A stretch of DNA of 64,000 nt from Bacteroidales bacterium UBA1077 (GTDB lineage: Bacteria > Bacteroidota > Bacteroidia > Bacteroidales > UBA932). The stretch covers positions 1 through 64,000 of the forward strand of contig DCCQ01000018.1 in NCBI GenBank assembly GCA_002314195.1, written 5' to 3'. The notes beneath the pieces were generated by a model. The model ran no database searches and was not told where the DNA came from. It saw only the letters and a program-made list of their open reading frames with translations. The position numbers were made by a program, and so were the translations under genes. Positions 53,856-63,548 of this stretch are shown here, in pieces. Numbering within the stretch: the first letter of the stretch is position 1; every line of letters begins with the position of its first letter.

Positions 53856-53942
53856 GCCCGCTGACGCGGGCGCGCGCCTTTCACGTTACCCCTCAGTCAG
53901 CTTCGCTGACAGCTCCCTCGGGAGCGGTCGCGAGTTCAAGTC
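53856..53942. repeat. Hairpin-rich insert with inverted tRNA-Gly fragment
   Basis: Three small hairpins in a row (GCCCGC/GCGGGC at 53856-53871, GTCAGC/GCTGAC at 53896-53910, GCTCCC/GGGAGC at 53912-53925). Then 53926-53942 is 17 nt identical to the T-arm region of tRNA-Gly, but on the opposite strand. Confidence 0.65.
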
Positions 53943-53954
53943 GGAAACAGCAGC

Positions 53955-53982
53955 AAAAAAGCCACCCGGATTCCGGATGGCT
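53955..53982 (-). terminator. Terminator of tRNA-Gly
   Basis: Minus strand: AGCCATCCGG-aat-CCGGGTGGCT followed by TTTTT. The same hairpin recurs in the duplicate at 53805-53831. Confidence 0.75.
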
Positions 53983-53987
53983 TCTGG

Positions 53988-54060
<73 letters not shown>

Positions 54061-54093
54061 AGACTTGTGACCCGTAGCATTGCTTTGGGATTA

Positions 54094-54124
54094 CAAAGGT
54101 AGTGTTTTTTTCTTTTTCTGCAAA
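54094..54124 (-). promoter_or_regulatory. Promoter of tRNA-Gly
   Basis: Minus strand: TTTG (54124-54121), 19 nt, TACCTTTG (54101-54094). Exact consensus match, 34 nt before the tRNA. Confidence 0.8.
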
Positions 54125-54220
54125 CTTTTTCTGCAAAATTTCAAAAAAAACATAGTGCCGATTAATTTCAAGGTCATTGGAGTCAAAGACTATCAGAACA
54201 AACCGACATTCCACCTATGC

Positions 54221-55255
54221 TTATACTTCGACCGAAGTCTTGAATTCGGACAGGAAACGGAGATCGTTCTCGAAATAGTGACGGAGGTCGTTGACCTGCC
54301 ACTTGAGCATCGCGATACGCTCCAGACCCATTCCAAAAGCGAATCCGCTGTACTTCTTGCTGTCGATCCCGGAAGCCTCCAGAACGTTCGGATCTACCAT
54401 TCCGCAGCCCATGATCTCAAGCCAACCGGTTCCTTTGCAGATGTTGCAGCCCTTGCCGTGGCAGATGTTACAGCTCACGTCAATCTCGCTCGAAGGCTCG
54501 GTGAACGGGAAGTAAGAAGGGCGCATCCTGATCTGGGTGTCAGGGCCGAACATCTCGCGGGCGAAAAGCAGTATCGCCTGCTTGAGGTCGGCAAAAGTAA
54601 CGTTCTCGTCAATGTAAAGACCTTCCACCTGATGGAAGATGCAGTGCGCGCGGGCGGAGATAGCCTCGTTCCTGAACACTCGTCCCGGACAGATCACACG
54701 GATAGGAAGCTTCATCGTCTCCATGGCGCGGACCTGAACGGAAGAGGTGTGGGTTCTCAGAAGCAGCGGATCCGGATGGCCGGCGGACACGAAGAAGGTG
54801 TCCTGCATATCTCTGGCAGGATGGTTCTGAGGGAAATTCAACGCCTCGAAGACATGGTAGTCATCCTCGATCTCCGGACCCTCGGCAACATCGTAGCCGA
54901 ATTTTCTGAATATGTCCACAATCTCCTGGCGGACAATCGACACAGGATGCCTTGAGCCGAGCTCGAACGGAACCCCCGGCATGGACAAATCCTCCTTGGT
55001 GCCATCAGAGACACCCTCAGAGGATGTCTGCTCCTTGAGTTCGTCAATCCTGGCCTGCGCCGCCTGCTTGAGCTCGTTTATCTTGCGGCCGAACTCTTTT
55101 TTCAGATCCGGACCATACGTCCTGAACTCGTCAAAGAGTTTGGTGATCTCACCCTTCTTACCCAGAAGCCTTACCCTGGCCTCCTCGACTTCCTTGGCGG
55201 TCTTACAATTCAGCTCGCGGACATTCGCAAGCAGCTGTTCTATTCTTTCTTTCAT
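54221..55255 (-). CDS. pheS: Phenylalanine-tRNA ligase alpha subunit
   Basis: 344 residues; charges tRNA-Phe with PheT (not in the window). An N-terminal coiled coil (1-90) precedes the class II core: motif 1 region FELGSRHPVSIVRQEI, motif 2 GRVFRNEAISARAHCIFHQVEG, and motif 3 GFAFGMGLERIAML. A CxxC insert (CNICHGKGCNICKGTGW) is common in many bacterial PheS proteins. It probably shares the promoter at 55747-55777 with the small exported protein 26 nt upstream. Confidence 0.96.
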   Translation of the reverse strand: MKERIEQLLANVRELNCKTAKEVEEARVRLLGKKGEITKLFDEFRTYGPDLKKEFGRKINELKQAAQARIDELKEQTSSEGVSDGTKEDLSMPGVPFELGSRHPVSIVRQEIVDIFRKFGYDVAEGPEIEDDYHVFEALNFPQNHPARDMQDTFFVSAGHPDPLLLRTHTSSVQVRAMETMKLPIRVICPGRVFRNEAISARAHCIFHQVEGLYIDENVTFADLKQAILLFAREMFGPDTQIRMRPSYFPFTEPSSEIDVSCNICHGKGCNICKGTGWLEIMGCGMVDPNVLEASGIDSKKYSGFAFGMGLERIAMLKWQVNDLRHYFENDLRFLSEFKTSVEV

Positions 55256-55281
55256 AATATTCCTGGAATATTCCTACAAAT

Positions 55282-55719
55282 TTAATCATTTTCCCGCAGT
55301 TTGGCGGAAGACTTTCCCATCTTCGCCTTTCTTTTTTCACGGGCTTTCTTGTCCCGAGCCGCGCCGCTCTTCAAATATTTCTCCCACTGATTGTCATTCA
55401 ATACCTTACGAAAGGCGACATAAATATTCTCAGCCCACTTGTCGCTGGCCTTGGTGTAGATGTCATAATTAGAAACCTTCGCAGAAGACAGGCTGTTCAT
55501 TTCCTCCTGCATGGCACGATAGTCATGATTCAGAATGGAATCCACATAGAAAACCTGCCAATCCTCCAGCCTGAGGGTCATCTCCAGACGGTCCACTTCC
55601 TTTTGAATATATTCAGACAGTTTCTTTTCCTGCTCTTCCGGGTTCTGCGGATTCTGTTGGGCGACCGCAGACAATGTCGAAATGGTCAGACAAACTACCG
55701 TAAGAAAAATATTTTTCAT
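55282..55719 (-). CDS. Small exported hypothetical protein
   Basis: 145 residues with a Sec signal (MKNIFLTVVCLTISTLSAVAQ). The mature part is helical and charged, including QKEVDRLEMTLRLEDWQVFYVDSILNH (quoted as residues about 39-65), reminiscent of Spy/CpxP-like metal-stress or Zn-resistance helical proteins. The C-terminus is strongly basic (RDKKAREKRKAKMGKS). No firm family. Located between its promoter and pheS. Confidence 0.7.
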   Translation of the reverse strand: MKNIFLTVVCLTISTLSAVAQQNPQNPEEQEKKLSEYIQKEVDRLEMTLRLEDWQVFYVDSILNHDYRAMQEEMNSLSSAKVSNYDIYTKASDKWAENIYVAFRKVLNDNQWEKYLKSGAARDKKAREKRKAKMGKSSAKLREND

Positions 55720-55746
55720 TATCTTTACATTTTATAATAGTGATAA

Positions 55747-55777
55747 CAAAAATAAACAATAATACGTTAATTCCAAA
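55747..55777 (-). promoter_or_regulatory. Promoter of the small exported protein and pheS
   Basis: Minus strand: TTTG (55777-55774), 19 nt, TATTTTTG (55754-55747). Exact consensus match; it abuts the ATG of the divergent C69 gene. Confidence 0.75.
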
Positions 55778-57544
55778 ATGGCTAAGAATTCAACCATCTA
55801 TGCGTTCCTGGCGGTCATCGGCGCGCTGGCGGCATGCTTCAGGGCTGACGCCTGCACCAACATCATCGTGACAAGAGGAGCCAGCACCGACAACTCGAAC
55901 ATCATCTCATACGCGGCGGACTCGCACGTTCTCTACGGCGAACTGTACTTCCATCCCGCGGCGGACTGGAAAGCCGGATCGATGCTGGACATCATCAATT
56001 GGGACTCTTACAAGCCTATGGGGCAGATCCCGCAGGTGGCGCACACCTACAAGACAGTCGGGAATATGAACGAGCACCAGCTCATCATCGCCGAGACCAC
56101 CTGGGGCGGAAGGTTGGAGTTGGAAGACACCTCCGCCATAATGGACTATGGCTCACTCATCTATGTCGCCCTGCAAAGAGCCCGCACAGCAAGGGAAGCG
56201 ATCAGGGTCATCGTGGATCTGGCCAATGAATATGGCTACGCGTCCGAAGGTGAGACTTTCTCGATAGCGGACAAGGACGAGGCGTGGATCATGGACCTTA
56301 TCGGCAAAGGATGCGAGATGAAGGACGGAAAAAACATCCGCAAGGGATTCGTCTGGGTGGCCAGAAGGATTCCAGACGGCTACATCTGCTCCCACGCCAA
56401 CCAGGCCAGGATACAGACATTCCCGTTGAACGATCCGGAAAACTGCCTCTACGCCCCGGACGTGATCTCGTTCGCGAGGGAGAAAGGCTACTTTGACGGC
56501 AAGGACGAGGACTTCGACTTCAGCGACGCCTACTGTCCTGCCGATTTCGGTACCGTGAGAGGCTGTGACGCAAGGGCATGGAGCGCCTTCAACATCCTCT
56601 GCGACGGGCAGTTCACCTACGAGAAAGACGGCAAGACCATCACGGAGCCGGCCTCCGCCTATCACGACTACATCACCGGCAAGAATCTCAGCCACAGGAT
56701 GCCTCTGTTCGTGAAGCCGGCCAGGAAGATATCAGTCAAGAATGTGGCCGACGCCATGAGAGACCATTTCGAGGGAACTCCTCTGGACATGACAACAGAC
56801 ATCGGAGCCGGTGGCAACGCCCTTCCGTACAGATGGAGGCCTATGGGATTCGAGTACAAAGGATGGAACTACGTCAACGAAAGGGCCATCGCCACCCAGC
56901 AGACCGGATTCTGGTTCGTCGGCCAGTCAAGACACGATCTCCCTGACGTTGTCGGAGGAGTCCTCTGGTTCGGGACCGATGACGCCGCGACATCCTACGT
57001 CACCCCGATCTACACCTGCACGGACAAGGTGCCGGAGTGCTTCAGGGTAGGCAACGGAAATATGCTGAAATACTCCCCTACCGCGTCTTTCTGGATCAAC
57101 AACCGCGTCGCAAACGCCTGCTACAAGGCCTACAACATCATGGCTCCGACAGTCAAGGAAGCCATCGACAGCTTTGAGAACGACCAGATGGGCTCAAAAC
57201 TCGCCGAGATGGACCGCAAGGCCCTTGATGCCTACTACGCCATCCTTCCGAAAGCCGAAAAGAAAGGCATTGACAGCAAGGACTGGTTCGCCTCTGTCAG
57301 GAAGATGCTCACAGAGTATTCAGTGAACACGGCGCAGACGCAGTTTGAGAACTGGGTCGCCCTTGAGGAGCTGCTTCTCGTGAAGTACATCGACGGCAAC
57401 GTCAAGGCCCAGAACGAAGACGGCACTTTCAAACACTCAAAATGGCACGAAGGTACGCCTGAGGGGCTTACCCAGCCAGGCTACACCGAGAAGTGGAAAG
57501 AGGCTGTCGTCAAGGATCACGGCGATGTCATCAGGGAAAGATAG
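55778..57544 (+). CDS. C69 family dipeptidase
   Basis: 588 residues of the Ntn-hydrolase family C69 (PepD-like). A signal sequence ends at DA before C26 (ADACTNIIVTRGAS), which becomes the N-terminal nucleophile after cleavage. Other family features include DNSNIISYAADSH, the central GEGEC-like GEIFSIAD equivalent (EGETFSIADKDEAWIMDL), and SFWINNRVANACYK. It is probably periplasmic and cleaves dipeptides. First gene of a run with a TonB receptor and two DUF proteins. Confidence 0.92.
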   Translation: MAKNSTIYAFLAVIGALAACFRADACTNIIVTRGASTDNSNIISYAADSHVLYGELYFHPAADWKAGSMLDIINWDSYKPMGQIPQVAHTYKTVGNMNEHQLIIAETTWGGRLELEDTSAIMDYGSLIYVALQRARTAREAIRVIVDLANEYGYASEGETFSIADKDEAWIMDLIGKGCEMKDGKNIRKGFVWVARRIPDGYICSHANQARIQTFPLNDPENCLYAPDVISFAREKGYFDGKDEDFDFSDAYCPADFGTVRGCDARAWSAFNILCDGQFTYEKDGKTITEPASAYHDYITGKNLSHRMPLFVKPARKISVKNVADAMRDHFEGTPLDMTTDIGAGGNALPYRWRPMGFEYKGWNYVNERAIATQQTGFWFVGQSRHDLPDVVGGVLWFGTDDAATSYVTPIYTCTDKVPECFRVGNGNMLKYSPTASFWINNRVANACYKAYNIMAPTVKEAIDSFENDQMGSKLAEMDRKALDAYYAILPKAEKKGIDSKDWFASVRKMLTEYSVNTAQTQFENWVALEELLLVKYIDGNVKAQNEDGTFKHSKWHEGTPEGLTQPGYTEKWKEAVVKDHGDVIRER

Positions 57545-57613
57545 TAATCTTAACGGGCATGGCAGACGGGGCACTGCCGGTCATGCTAAAAGAAGAACAA
57601 GAATATTCAAACT

Positions 57614-60583
57614 ATGCGGAGACTGTTTTTGATAATGATTCTGCTGCTGTCCTGCGCGGTTTCCTTCGCCCAGACCTACACCGTTTCAGGTACGGTTCTG
57701 AACAAGAAGACCAAAGCGCCGGTGGAATTCGCGACCGTGGTGGCCGTGGAATGCGAGCAATGGGCCGTCGCCGATGACAAAGGACGATTCACACTCAAGA
57801 ACATCCCCGCAGGGAAGAACACGCTCAGCGTGTCTTGCCTTGGATTTGTGACAGACACAAAGACCGTCATCATCAGCAAGGATCTGACCGGCTACCGGGC
57901 ATTTCTCAGCGAGGACAATCTTGCCCTTGAGGGGGTTGTCGTGACAGCGAAGGAGAACGAGAACAGCGCCACGACCAGCCGCACGATGGACAGGACGGCG
58001 CTCGACCATGTCCAGATGGTCAGCCTTGCGGACATAGGCGGACTCCTGCCTGGAGGCGCGACAGCCAACCCAAGCCTGCTCTCCACCCAAAGGTTCAACA
58101 TCAGGGCCGGAGGAAGCACCGAAGCGGGAAACGCGTCTTTCGGAACAGCAGTGGAAGTCGATGGCGTAAGACTCTCCAACAATGCCAGTTTCTCTGGAGC
58201 CAACGGAGTGGCGGTCAACAACATAGCCTCCAGCAACATAGAATCCGTCGAAGTGATCTCCGGCGTGCCTTCCGTTGAATATGGCGATGTCGGGGCGGGA
58301 ATCGTCAAGGTCAACACAAAGAAGGGCATAGCCCCTTACGCGGTGACAATGACGACTAACCCAAAGACAAAGCAATTCTCCGTCAGCAAAGGCTTCGGTC
58401 TTGGGCAGACAAGGCGCGGGAACTCCGCCGGAGTGCTGAACGCCAGCGCCGAGTTTACATATTCAGTGGAAGACAGCCGCTCCCCTTACACATCCTACGA
58501 CAGAAAGCAGATCTCACTGATATATTCAAACCTTTTCAATTCGGGAATATTCAGTGACGCTCCGCTGAGGTTCTCCGCCGGAGTCACAGGCAACCTTGGC
58601 GGAAGCGACTCCAAGGCCGACCCTGACCTTCTGACAGGCACCTACGAGAAGCAGAAAGACAACACACTCAGGGCGAACATCGAGGCGAGCTGGCTGCTGA
58701 GCAAACCTTGGATCACCAATCTGGAGTTCAAGGGATCGGTGGTCAGGTCGGACAGGCTCAGCGAGACAAGAAACAGGTACTCCAGCGCGGCCGGAACAGT
58801 CTCGCTGCACGGCAAGGAGGAAGGTTACTATGTGGCTGAGGACTATGCCACCAATCCGGACGCATCGGCAATCATGATCGCTCCTGGTTACTGGTACAAC
58901 ACTATGTTCCTGGATGACAAGCCGTTCTCCTACAAGCTGACGCTCAAGAGCAACTGGGCTAGGAAATTCGGATCCGTCAACAACAAACTCAAACTGGGAG
59001 CGGACTGGAACGCTGACGCCAATTTCGGAAAGGGGCAATATTCGGAAGACCTGAGCAATGCTCCGTCTTACAGAACCTACGACTACAGCAAGATTCCGTT
59101 CATGAACAATCTCGCCCTGTTCGCCGAGGACAACATCTCCATCCCTGTCGGCAGGGAATCACACCTGAACCTGATCGCCGGACTGAGAGCCGAGAGCACT
59201 TTTATAAAAGGTTCTGAATATGGTACCACAACCAGTCTCTCGCCAAGATTCAATGCGAAATATTCAGTGTTCTCAGCCAAGGGACGCAGGGACAAGCTGG
59301 TCAGAAGTCTCGCTTTCCGGGCAAGCTGGGGTGTGGCGGTGAAGCAGCCGTCTTTCTCGATTCTCTACCCGCAGCCGGGCTACAGGGACCTCGTGGTGTT
59401 CAACCCTCCGACTGCAAGCGACGGAAAGGCCTACTACGCCTACTATGTGATGCCGACCACCATTGAATATAATCCCGGCCTTGTCTGGCAAAGGAACCAT
59501 CAAGGGGAGCTCGGGATGGAAATCAACCTTGCGGGCACAAGAATATCCCTGGCCGGATTCTGGAACAGAACCGTCAAGGCGTTCACGACCAACAACGCCT
59601 ACGATCCGTTCTCGTACAACTACACGGATCAGAAGGCGCTTGAGTCCTGCGCGATTCCGGTGGATAATAGGATCTATAGTGTTGACCGACAGACCGGTGT
59701 CGTGACCGTCACCGACAAGACAGGAACTCTTGATCCGGAAACCATCAAAGGAGTTACCAGAGAGTCTCTCGTCAGCAGGACTTACGCCGCCAACAGCGGG
59801 ACTCCGGTCAACCGTTACGGTCTTGAATGGGTGATTGATTTCAAGAGGATCAACCCGATCAACACAGAGATCCGCCTTGACGGAAACTATTACTCCTACA
59901 AGACTGTCAATCAAGATCTTCTGGCATATTCACCAACCTCCCAAAGGATGGTTGACAACACTCCTTACAAGTACATCGGATGGTACGTCGGTGGCAATGG
60001 GACGAGCAACGGCAGCGAGTCCAGGATGCTGAGGATGAACGTGAACATCACCACTCATATTCCTCGGGTCAGGATGATCGTCTCGGCGAAGCTCGAAGGG
60101 ACGCTGCTGAGATATTCAAGAAACCTCAGCGAAACCGATGGAGGCACAAGGACTTACGCCGTCGATGACAACTCCTCTTATGTGCCGGGCTCCGATCCGT
60201 CGTTTATGGACAGAAGGGTGATCGCCGTCACCTATCCTGAGTATTACTCCAGTTATTGGGATCCGACCCCGAAGCCTTTCCTTCAGGATTTCCTTTGGGC
60301 GAGGGAAAACGACAGAGAGCTTTACAACAATCTGTGCAGTCTCGTGTCAAGGACCTCATTCACGTACAATTACCAGAAGGATTACATCACGCCTTATTTC
60401 TCGGCGAACTTCAGCGTGACGAAGGAGATCGGGGACATCGCGTCCATCTCTTTCTACGCCAACAACTTCTTCAGGAATCTGGGACAGGTCTATTCCACCA
60501 AGACTCAGCAGTATTACTCCGTGACAGGGAGCGGCTACGTTCCCCAATTCTACTATGGCCTTACTTTAAGGTTGAAATTTTAG
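57614..60583 (+). CDS. TonB-dependent receptor with CarboxypepD_reg domain
   Basis: 989 residues. Signal peptide 1-20 (ending SFAQ), CarboxypepD_reg-like domain about 22-105, plug about 120-235 (VEVDGVRLSNNASFSG, VEVISGVPSVEYGDVGAGIVKV) and an outer-membrane barrel ending in an aromatic-terminated strand YGLTLRLKF. There is no SusD partner, so this is not a classical glycan system. Co-directional with DUF4876, DUF6850 and M16 genes; the substrate is unknown, and a peptide or metal chelate is more likely than a glycan. Confidence 0.93.
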   Translation: MRRLFLIMILLLSCAVSFAQTYTVSGTVLNKKTKAPVEFATVVAVECEQWAVADDKGRFTLKNIPAGKNTLSVSCLGFVTDTKTVIISKDLTGYRAFLSEDNLALEGVVVTAKENENSATTSRTMDRTALDHVQMVSLADIGGLLPGGATANPSLLSTQRFNIRAGGSTEAGNASFGTAVEVDGVRLSNNASFSGANGVAVNNIASSNIESVEVISGVPSVEYGDVGAGIVKVNTKKGIAPYAVTMTTNPKTKQFSVSKGFGLGQTRRGNSAGVLNASAEFTYSVEDSRSPYTSYDRKQISLIYSNLFNSGIFSDAPLRFSAGVTGNLGGSDSKADPDLLTGTYEKQKDNTLRANIEASWLLSKPWITNLEFKGSVVRSDRLSETRNRYSSAAGTVSLHGKEEGYYVAEDYATNPDASAIMIAPGYWYNTMFLDDKPFSYKLTLKSNWARKFGSVNNKLKLGADWNADANFGKGQYSEDLSNAPSYRTYDYSKIPFMNNLALFAEDNISIPVGRESHLNLIAGLRAESTFIKGSEYGTTTSLSPRFNAKYSVFSAKGRRDKLVRSLAFRASWGVAVKQPSFSILYPQPGYRDLVVFNPPTASDGKAYYAYYVMPTTIEYNPGLVWQRNHQGELGMEINLAGTRISLAGFWNRTVKAFTTNNAYDPFSYNYTDQKALESCAIPVDNRIYSVDRQTGVVTVTDKTGTLDPETIKGVTRESLVSRTYAANSGTPVNRYGLEWVIDFKRINPINTEIRLDGNYYSYKTVNQDLLAYSPTSQRMVDNTPYKYIGWYVGGNGTSNGSESRMLRMNVNITTHIPRVRMIVSAKLEGTLLRYSRNLSETDGGTRTYAVDDNSSYVPGSDPSFMDRRVIAVTYPEYYSSYWDPTPKPFLQDFLWARENDRELYNNLCSLVSRTSFTYNYQKDYITPYFSANFSVTKEIGDIASISFYANNFFRNLGQVYSTKTQQYYSVTGSGYVPQFYYGLTLRLKF

Positions 60584-60629
60584 ACAAACGAACTGTTTAC
60601 AAGTTACAAACAACAAAAAACAAAGTACA

Positions 60630-61919
60630 ATGAAAAAGTTCATCTACATTCTTCTCGCGGCGGCCGCGGCATTCACGGCATGCAAAAAAGACGAGAGCGC
60701 AAAGGTCAATGATGTCACCGTACAGGTTCTGATCGACAATGAGCCTGTGACGGACGCTGTCGAGGTGACCGTGACTGACAAGTCTTCGTCTACGGCATAC
60801 AAAGCCACTACCGTGAACGGCACGGCGACATTCCAGCTTGTGGCCGGAATCTACGAGGCTTCCGCGACTCTTTACAAGGAGTCAAGCGTCTACAATGGCA
60901 CCAATTCCTCTGTCACAGTCGTGGACGGTGGGGCCAACGCATTCACTCTCAACCTCGCGGAATCCACAACAAGTCAGGTCATCATCAAGGAGCTTTACTT
61001 CGGCGGCTGTATGGACAACGAAGGTGCCAATGAATACAAATATGGCAAGTACGTGATACTTTATAACAATTCTCCTGTCGAGGCAGACGCAAGCAAATAT
61101 ACACTGGCCATGAGTAATCCTGCCAACGCACATGCCACGAATAATTTTCTTAAGGATGGAGCACTATCATACACCGACTATATTCCCGCATGGACCGCAG
61201 TGTGGTGGTTCCAAAATAAAGTTAAGATTGCCCCATATTCACAAATTGTAATCTCAATAACAGGTGCCATAGATCACACAAAGACCTACACAAACTCCGT
61301 AGATCTAAGTAATGCGGACTACGTACTCTATGACCCAGAAGTATTCAACCACCCTCTAATGTACCCAGCCCCTTCCAGTTCTATAAATCCAGCCAACTAT
61401 CTTAAAACTTATTGCTATGGCATGGGAAATGGTTGGGGACTGTCCAACGACTCACCAGCATTTTTTGTCTTCTGCCCTGAGGGGACAACCGCTAAAGATT
61501 TTGTGACAAACACTGACAATATTATAAGTCCTACCGGGAAACCTGCTTTCAATTGCGCCAAGATTCCGCTCGCTTGGGTCAAGGACGGCGTCGAGGTCTT
61601 CGACAACGCCAACCTCCAGAAATCCAACAAGAGGCTTCTTGACAGCGTTGACGCCGGCTACATTGGCTTCACCAACAAGAGCGGCTACACCATCTACAGG
61701 AATGTTGACAAGGAGGCCACCGAGGCCCTCGCCGAGAACGAGGGCAAACTCGTGTACAACTATGCCGGTGGTACAGAGACTCTTGAGGGTGGCTCGACCG
61801 ATCCTTCCGGAATCGACGCCGAGGCATCCATCGCCAAGGGAGCTCACATCATCTACAAGGACACCAACAACTCCAGAAACGACTTCCACCAGAGGAAGGT
61901 CGCTTCCATCAAGAAATAA
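60630..61919 (+). CDS. DUF4876 family lipoprotein
   Basis: 429 residues. The lipobox is AAFTAC (Cys at about 18). An N-terminal Ig/carboxypeptidase-reg-like domain (DVTVQVLIDNEPVTDAVEV) is followed by the DUF4876 body (VIIKELYFGGCMDNEGANEYKYGKYVILYNN). It probably sits on the outer face with the TonB receptor, as a SusD-like substrate-binding partner. Codon usage shifts: about 61100-61560 is AT-richer with rare codons compared with both ends, suggesting exchange of the central part. Confidence 0.82.
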   Translation: MKKFIYILLAAAAAFTACKKDESAKVNDVTVQVLIDNEPVTDAVEVTVTDKSSSTAYKATTVNGTATFQLVAGIYEASATLYKESSVYNGTNSSVTVVDGGANAFTLNLAESTTSQVIIKELYFGGCMDNEGANEYKYGKYVILYNNSPVEADASKYTLAMSNPANAHATNNFLKDGALSYTDYIPAWTAVWWFQNKVKIAPYSQIVISITGAIDHTKTYTNSVDLSNADYVLYDPEVFNHPLMYPAPSSSINPANYLKTYCYGMGNGWGLSNDSPAFFVFCPEGTTAKDFVTNTDNIISPTGKPAFNCAKIPLAWVKDGVEVFDNANLQKSNKRLLDSVDAGYIGFTNKSGYTIYRNVDKEATEALAENEGKLVYNYAGGTETLEGGSTDPSGIDAEASIAKGAHIIYKDTNNSRNDFHQRKVASIKK

Positions 61920-61922
61920 ATC

Positions 61923-63548
61923 ATGGGTTCAAGAATCCTTTCGTTCATAGGAGTTTTCATCCTCTCCGCTCTTCCGGCCTGGTCACAGACCGAAGAGTGG
62001 AAGGATGAATATTCCCGTTTCACAGACTTCAGCCCTTGGGTGCGGTCTTCCAATCCCGCCGGAATAACAACCTTGCCGGTGGACAGGACTTCAACCGTCA
62101 AAGCAAGCTTTGAGAAGAAGAACGGAGGATTGATGGACCTGCACGAAAGCCGCGACTGCTTCAAGCCAGGTCTGGAGGCGGCTTCCTTTATGAGAATCTC
62201 CGACCGGATCACATTCTACGGCCGGATGGACTACAGCTATTTCAAGGGCAAGGATATGGGTGGCCAGATCCTGATGGACCCTTACTACAACCCGATCAAT
62301 TTTCTCGAAAGCGTGGACACCACGACCGGGACAAAGACTTTGGAGGAATATACCCTTGAGGGCGGGATGGCATATTCATTTAGTGACAGGTTCACGCTTG
62401 CCGGGAAGATAAACTTCCAGAGCGCGGACTATGCCAAGCGCAAGGATCCAAGGTCGTACAACCAATGGATGGATCTGGACGCCTCGTTCGGGGCAAGATA
62501 TTCATTGGCGGACGGGAAAGGGGCTTTCGGAATCAGCCTCAACTACACCAAGACGATCGAGACTGTCGCCGAGAAACTCTTCGGCACGCTTGACAGGCAG
62601 TACTACTATCTGGTGGACTACGGCGGTAGTTTCGGCAAGGTTGAGATCATCGACGGGGACAACGGCTATCTTTCAGTCTCCAACGAGCGCCCGATGTTCA
62701 ACCAGTTCTTCGGAGGAAGCGCGCAGGCCGAGTTCAAGGTCGGAGGTGTGAGCGCCTTCGTGGATCTGGGCGCAGCCTACCGCAAAGGCTATTTCGGAAA
62801 GAAGGCCAGCGGTTCCGTACGGTTCTGCGACTTCGACGGAATGAGGTACACTCTGGACACCAGAATTTCCTTCAGGACCGGGAAATTGCTCAACCGAATT
62901 GACGGAAACTGGAATATTATGGCATCCCTCAACAAGGAGAACTCCTACAGGGTTTCCACAAATCCAGGCCAGAATCCTGAGATCCAATATTTTGGAAGTC
63001 AGGAAGTCGGAGACAAGACTGTCGGGCGGATCAAAGCGAGATACTCCATTGAGAAACAGGTGGATGGCGCCGCTGACATATTCAAGCCCGCTCCTTGGGC
63101 GGTATCAATCGGCTTTGAACGGTTCTTTATGAACCAGACCGCCACCTCCTACCCTTTCTACAGGAAGCAGAGGTTGGCTCAGAACACCGTCAACGCGGTG
63201 GCTGTCAAGAATTTCATTATGCGGGGCAACTTCCTGTCCCTCACTCTCGGGGCGAATTATTCATTCGCCGGCGACAACCTTAAAAACGAGGACGGGCAAT
63301 ATTCGTCAGCCTCGGGAAACCCTCGCACCAATGAAACCTACCTGAACAGGAACTTTGAATATTTCGATGCCTCCTCCACCGGAGGCGACGCCTCGATACG
63401 CTACACTCTGGTAAGGAAGACCGGGAAAAGGCATTATTCGGTGTTCGTGGATCTTTCAGACAGTTACCGCCGCCTGACCTCAGATCCGGAATATCTCACT
63501 GGAAACTATAGAAACACAATCATACTTACTATCGGATGCAATTTTTAA
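61923..63548 (+). CDS. DUF6850-type outer membrane beta-barrel protein
   Basis: 541 residues with a signal peptide (SFIGVFILSALPAWSQ). The rest alternates short polar and aromatic strands typical of a 16- or 18-strand barrel and ends in NTIILTIGCNF with a terminal Phe. It starts 3 nt after the DUF4876 stop and overlaps the M16 gene by 13 nt. Assigned to DUF6850 from neighbourhood and length; moderately sure. Confidence 0.75.
   Translation: MGSRILSFIGVFILSALPAWSQTEEWKDEYSRFTDFSPWVRSSNPAGITTLPVDRTSTVKASFEKKNGGLMDLHESRDCFKPGLEAASFMRISDRITFYGRMDYSYFKGKDMGGQILMDPYYNPINFLESVDTTTGTKTLEEYTLEGGMAYSFSDRFTLAGKINFQSADYAKRKDPRSYNQWMDLDASFGARYSLADGKGAFGISLNYTKTIETVAEKLFGTLDRQYYYLVDYGGSFGKVEIIDGDNGYLSVSNERPMFNQFFGGSAQAEFKVGGVSAFVDLGAAYRKGYFGKKASGSVRFCDFDGMRYTLDTRISFRTGKLLNRIDGNWNIMASLNKENSYRVSTNPGQNPEIQYFGSQEVGDKTVGRIKARYSIEKQVDGAADIFKPAPWAVSIGFERFFMNQTATSYPFYRKQRLAQNTVNAVAVKNFIMRGNFLSLTLGANYSFAGDNLKNEDGQYSSASGNPRTNETYLNRNFEYFDASSTGGDASIRYTLVRKTGKRHYSVFVDLSDSYRRLTSDPEYLTGNYRNTIILTIGCNF

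Noticed and set aside
60741..60780. REP-like string in the DUF4876 gene (GAGCCTGT, then GTCGAGGTGACC)
   Set aside because: The two parts are separated by extra bases, there is no left stem arm, and the encoded NEPVTDAVEVTV is a normal carboxypeptidase-reg-like sequence. Chance similarity is more likely.
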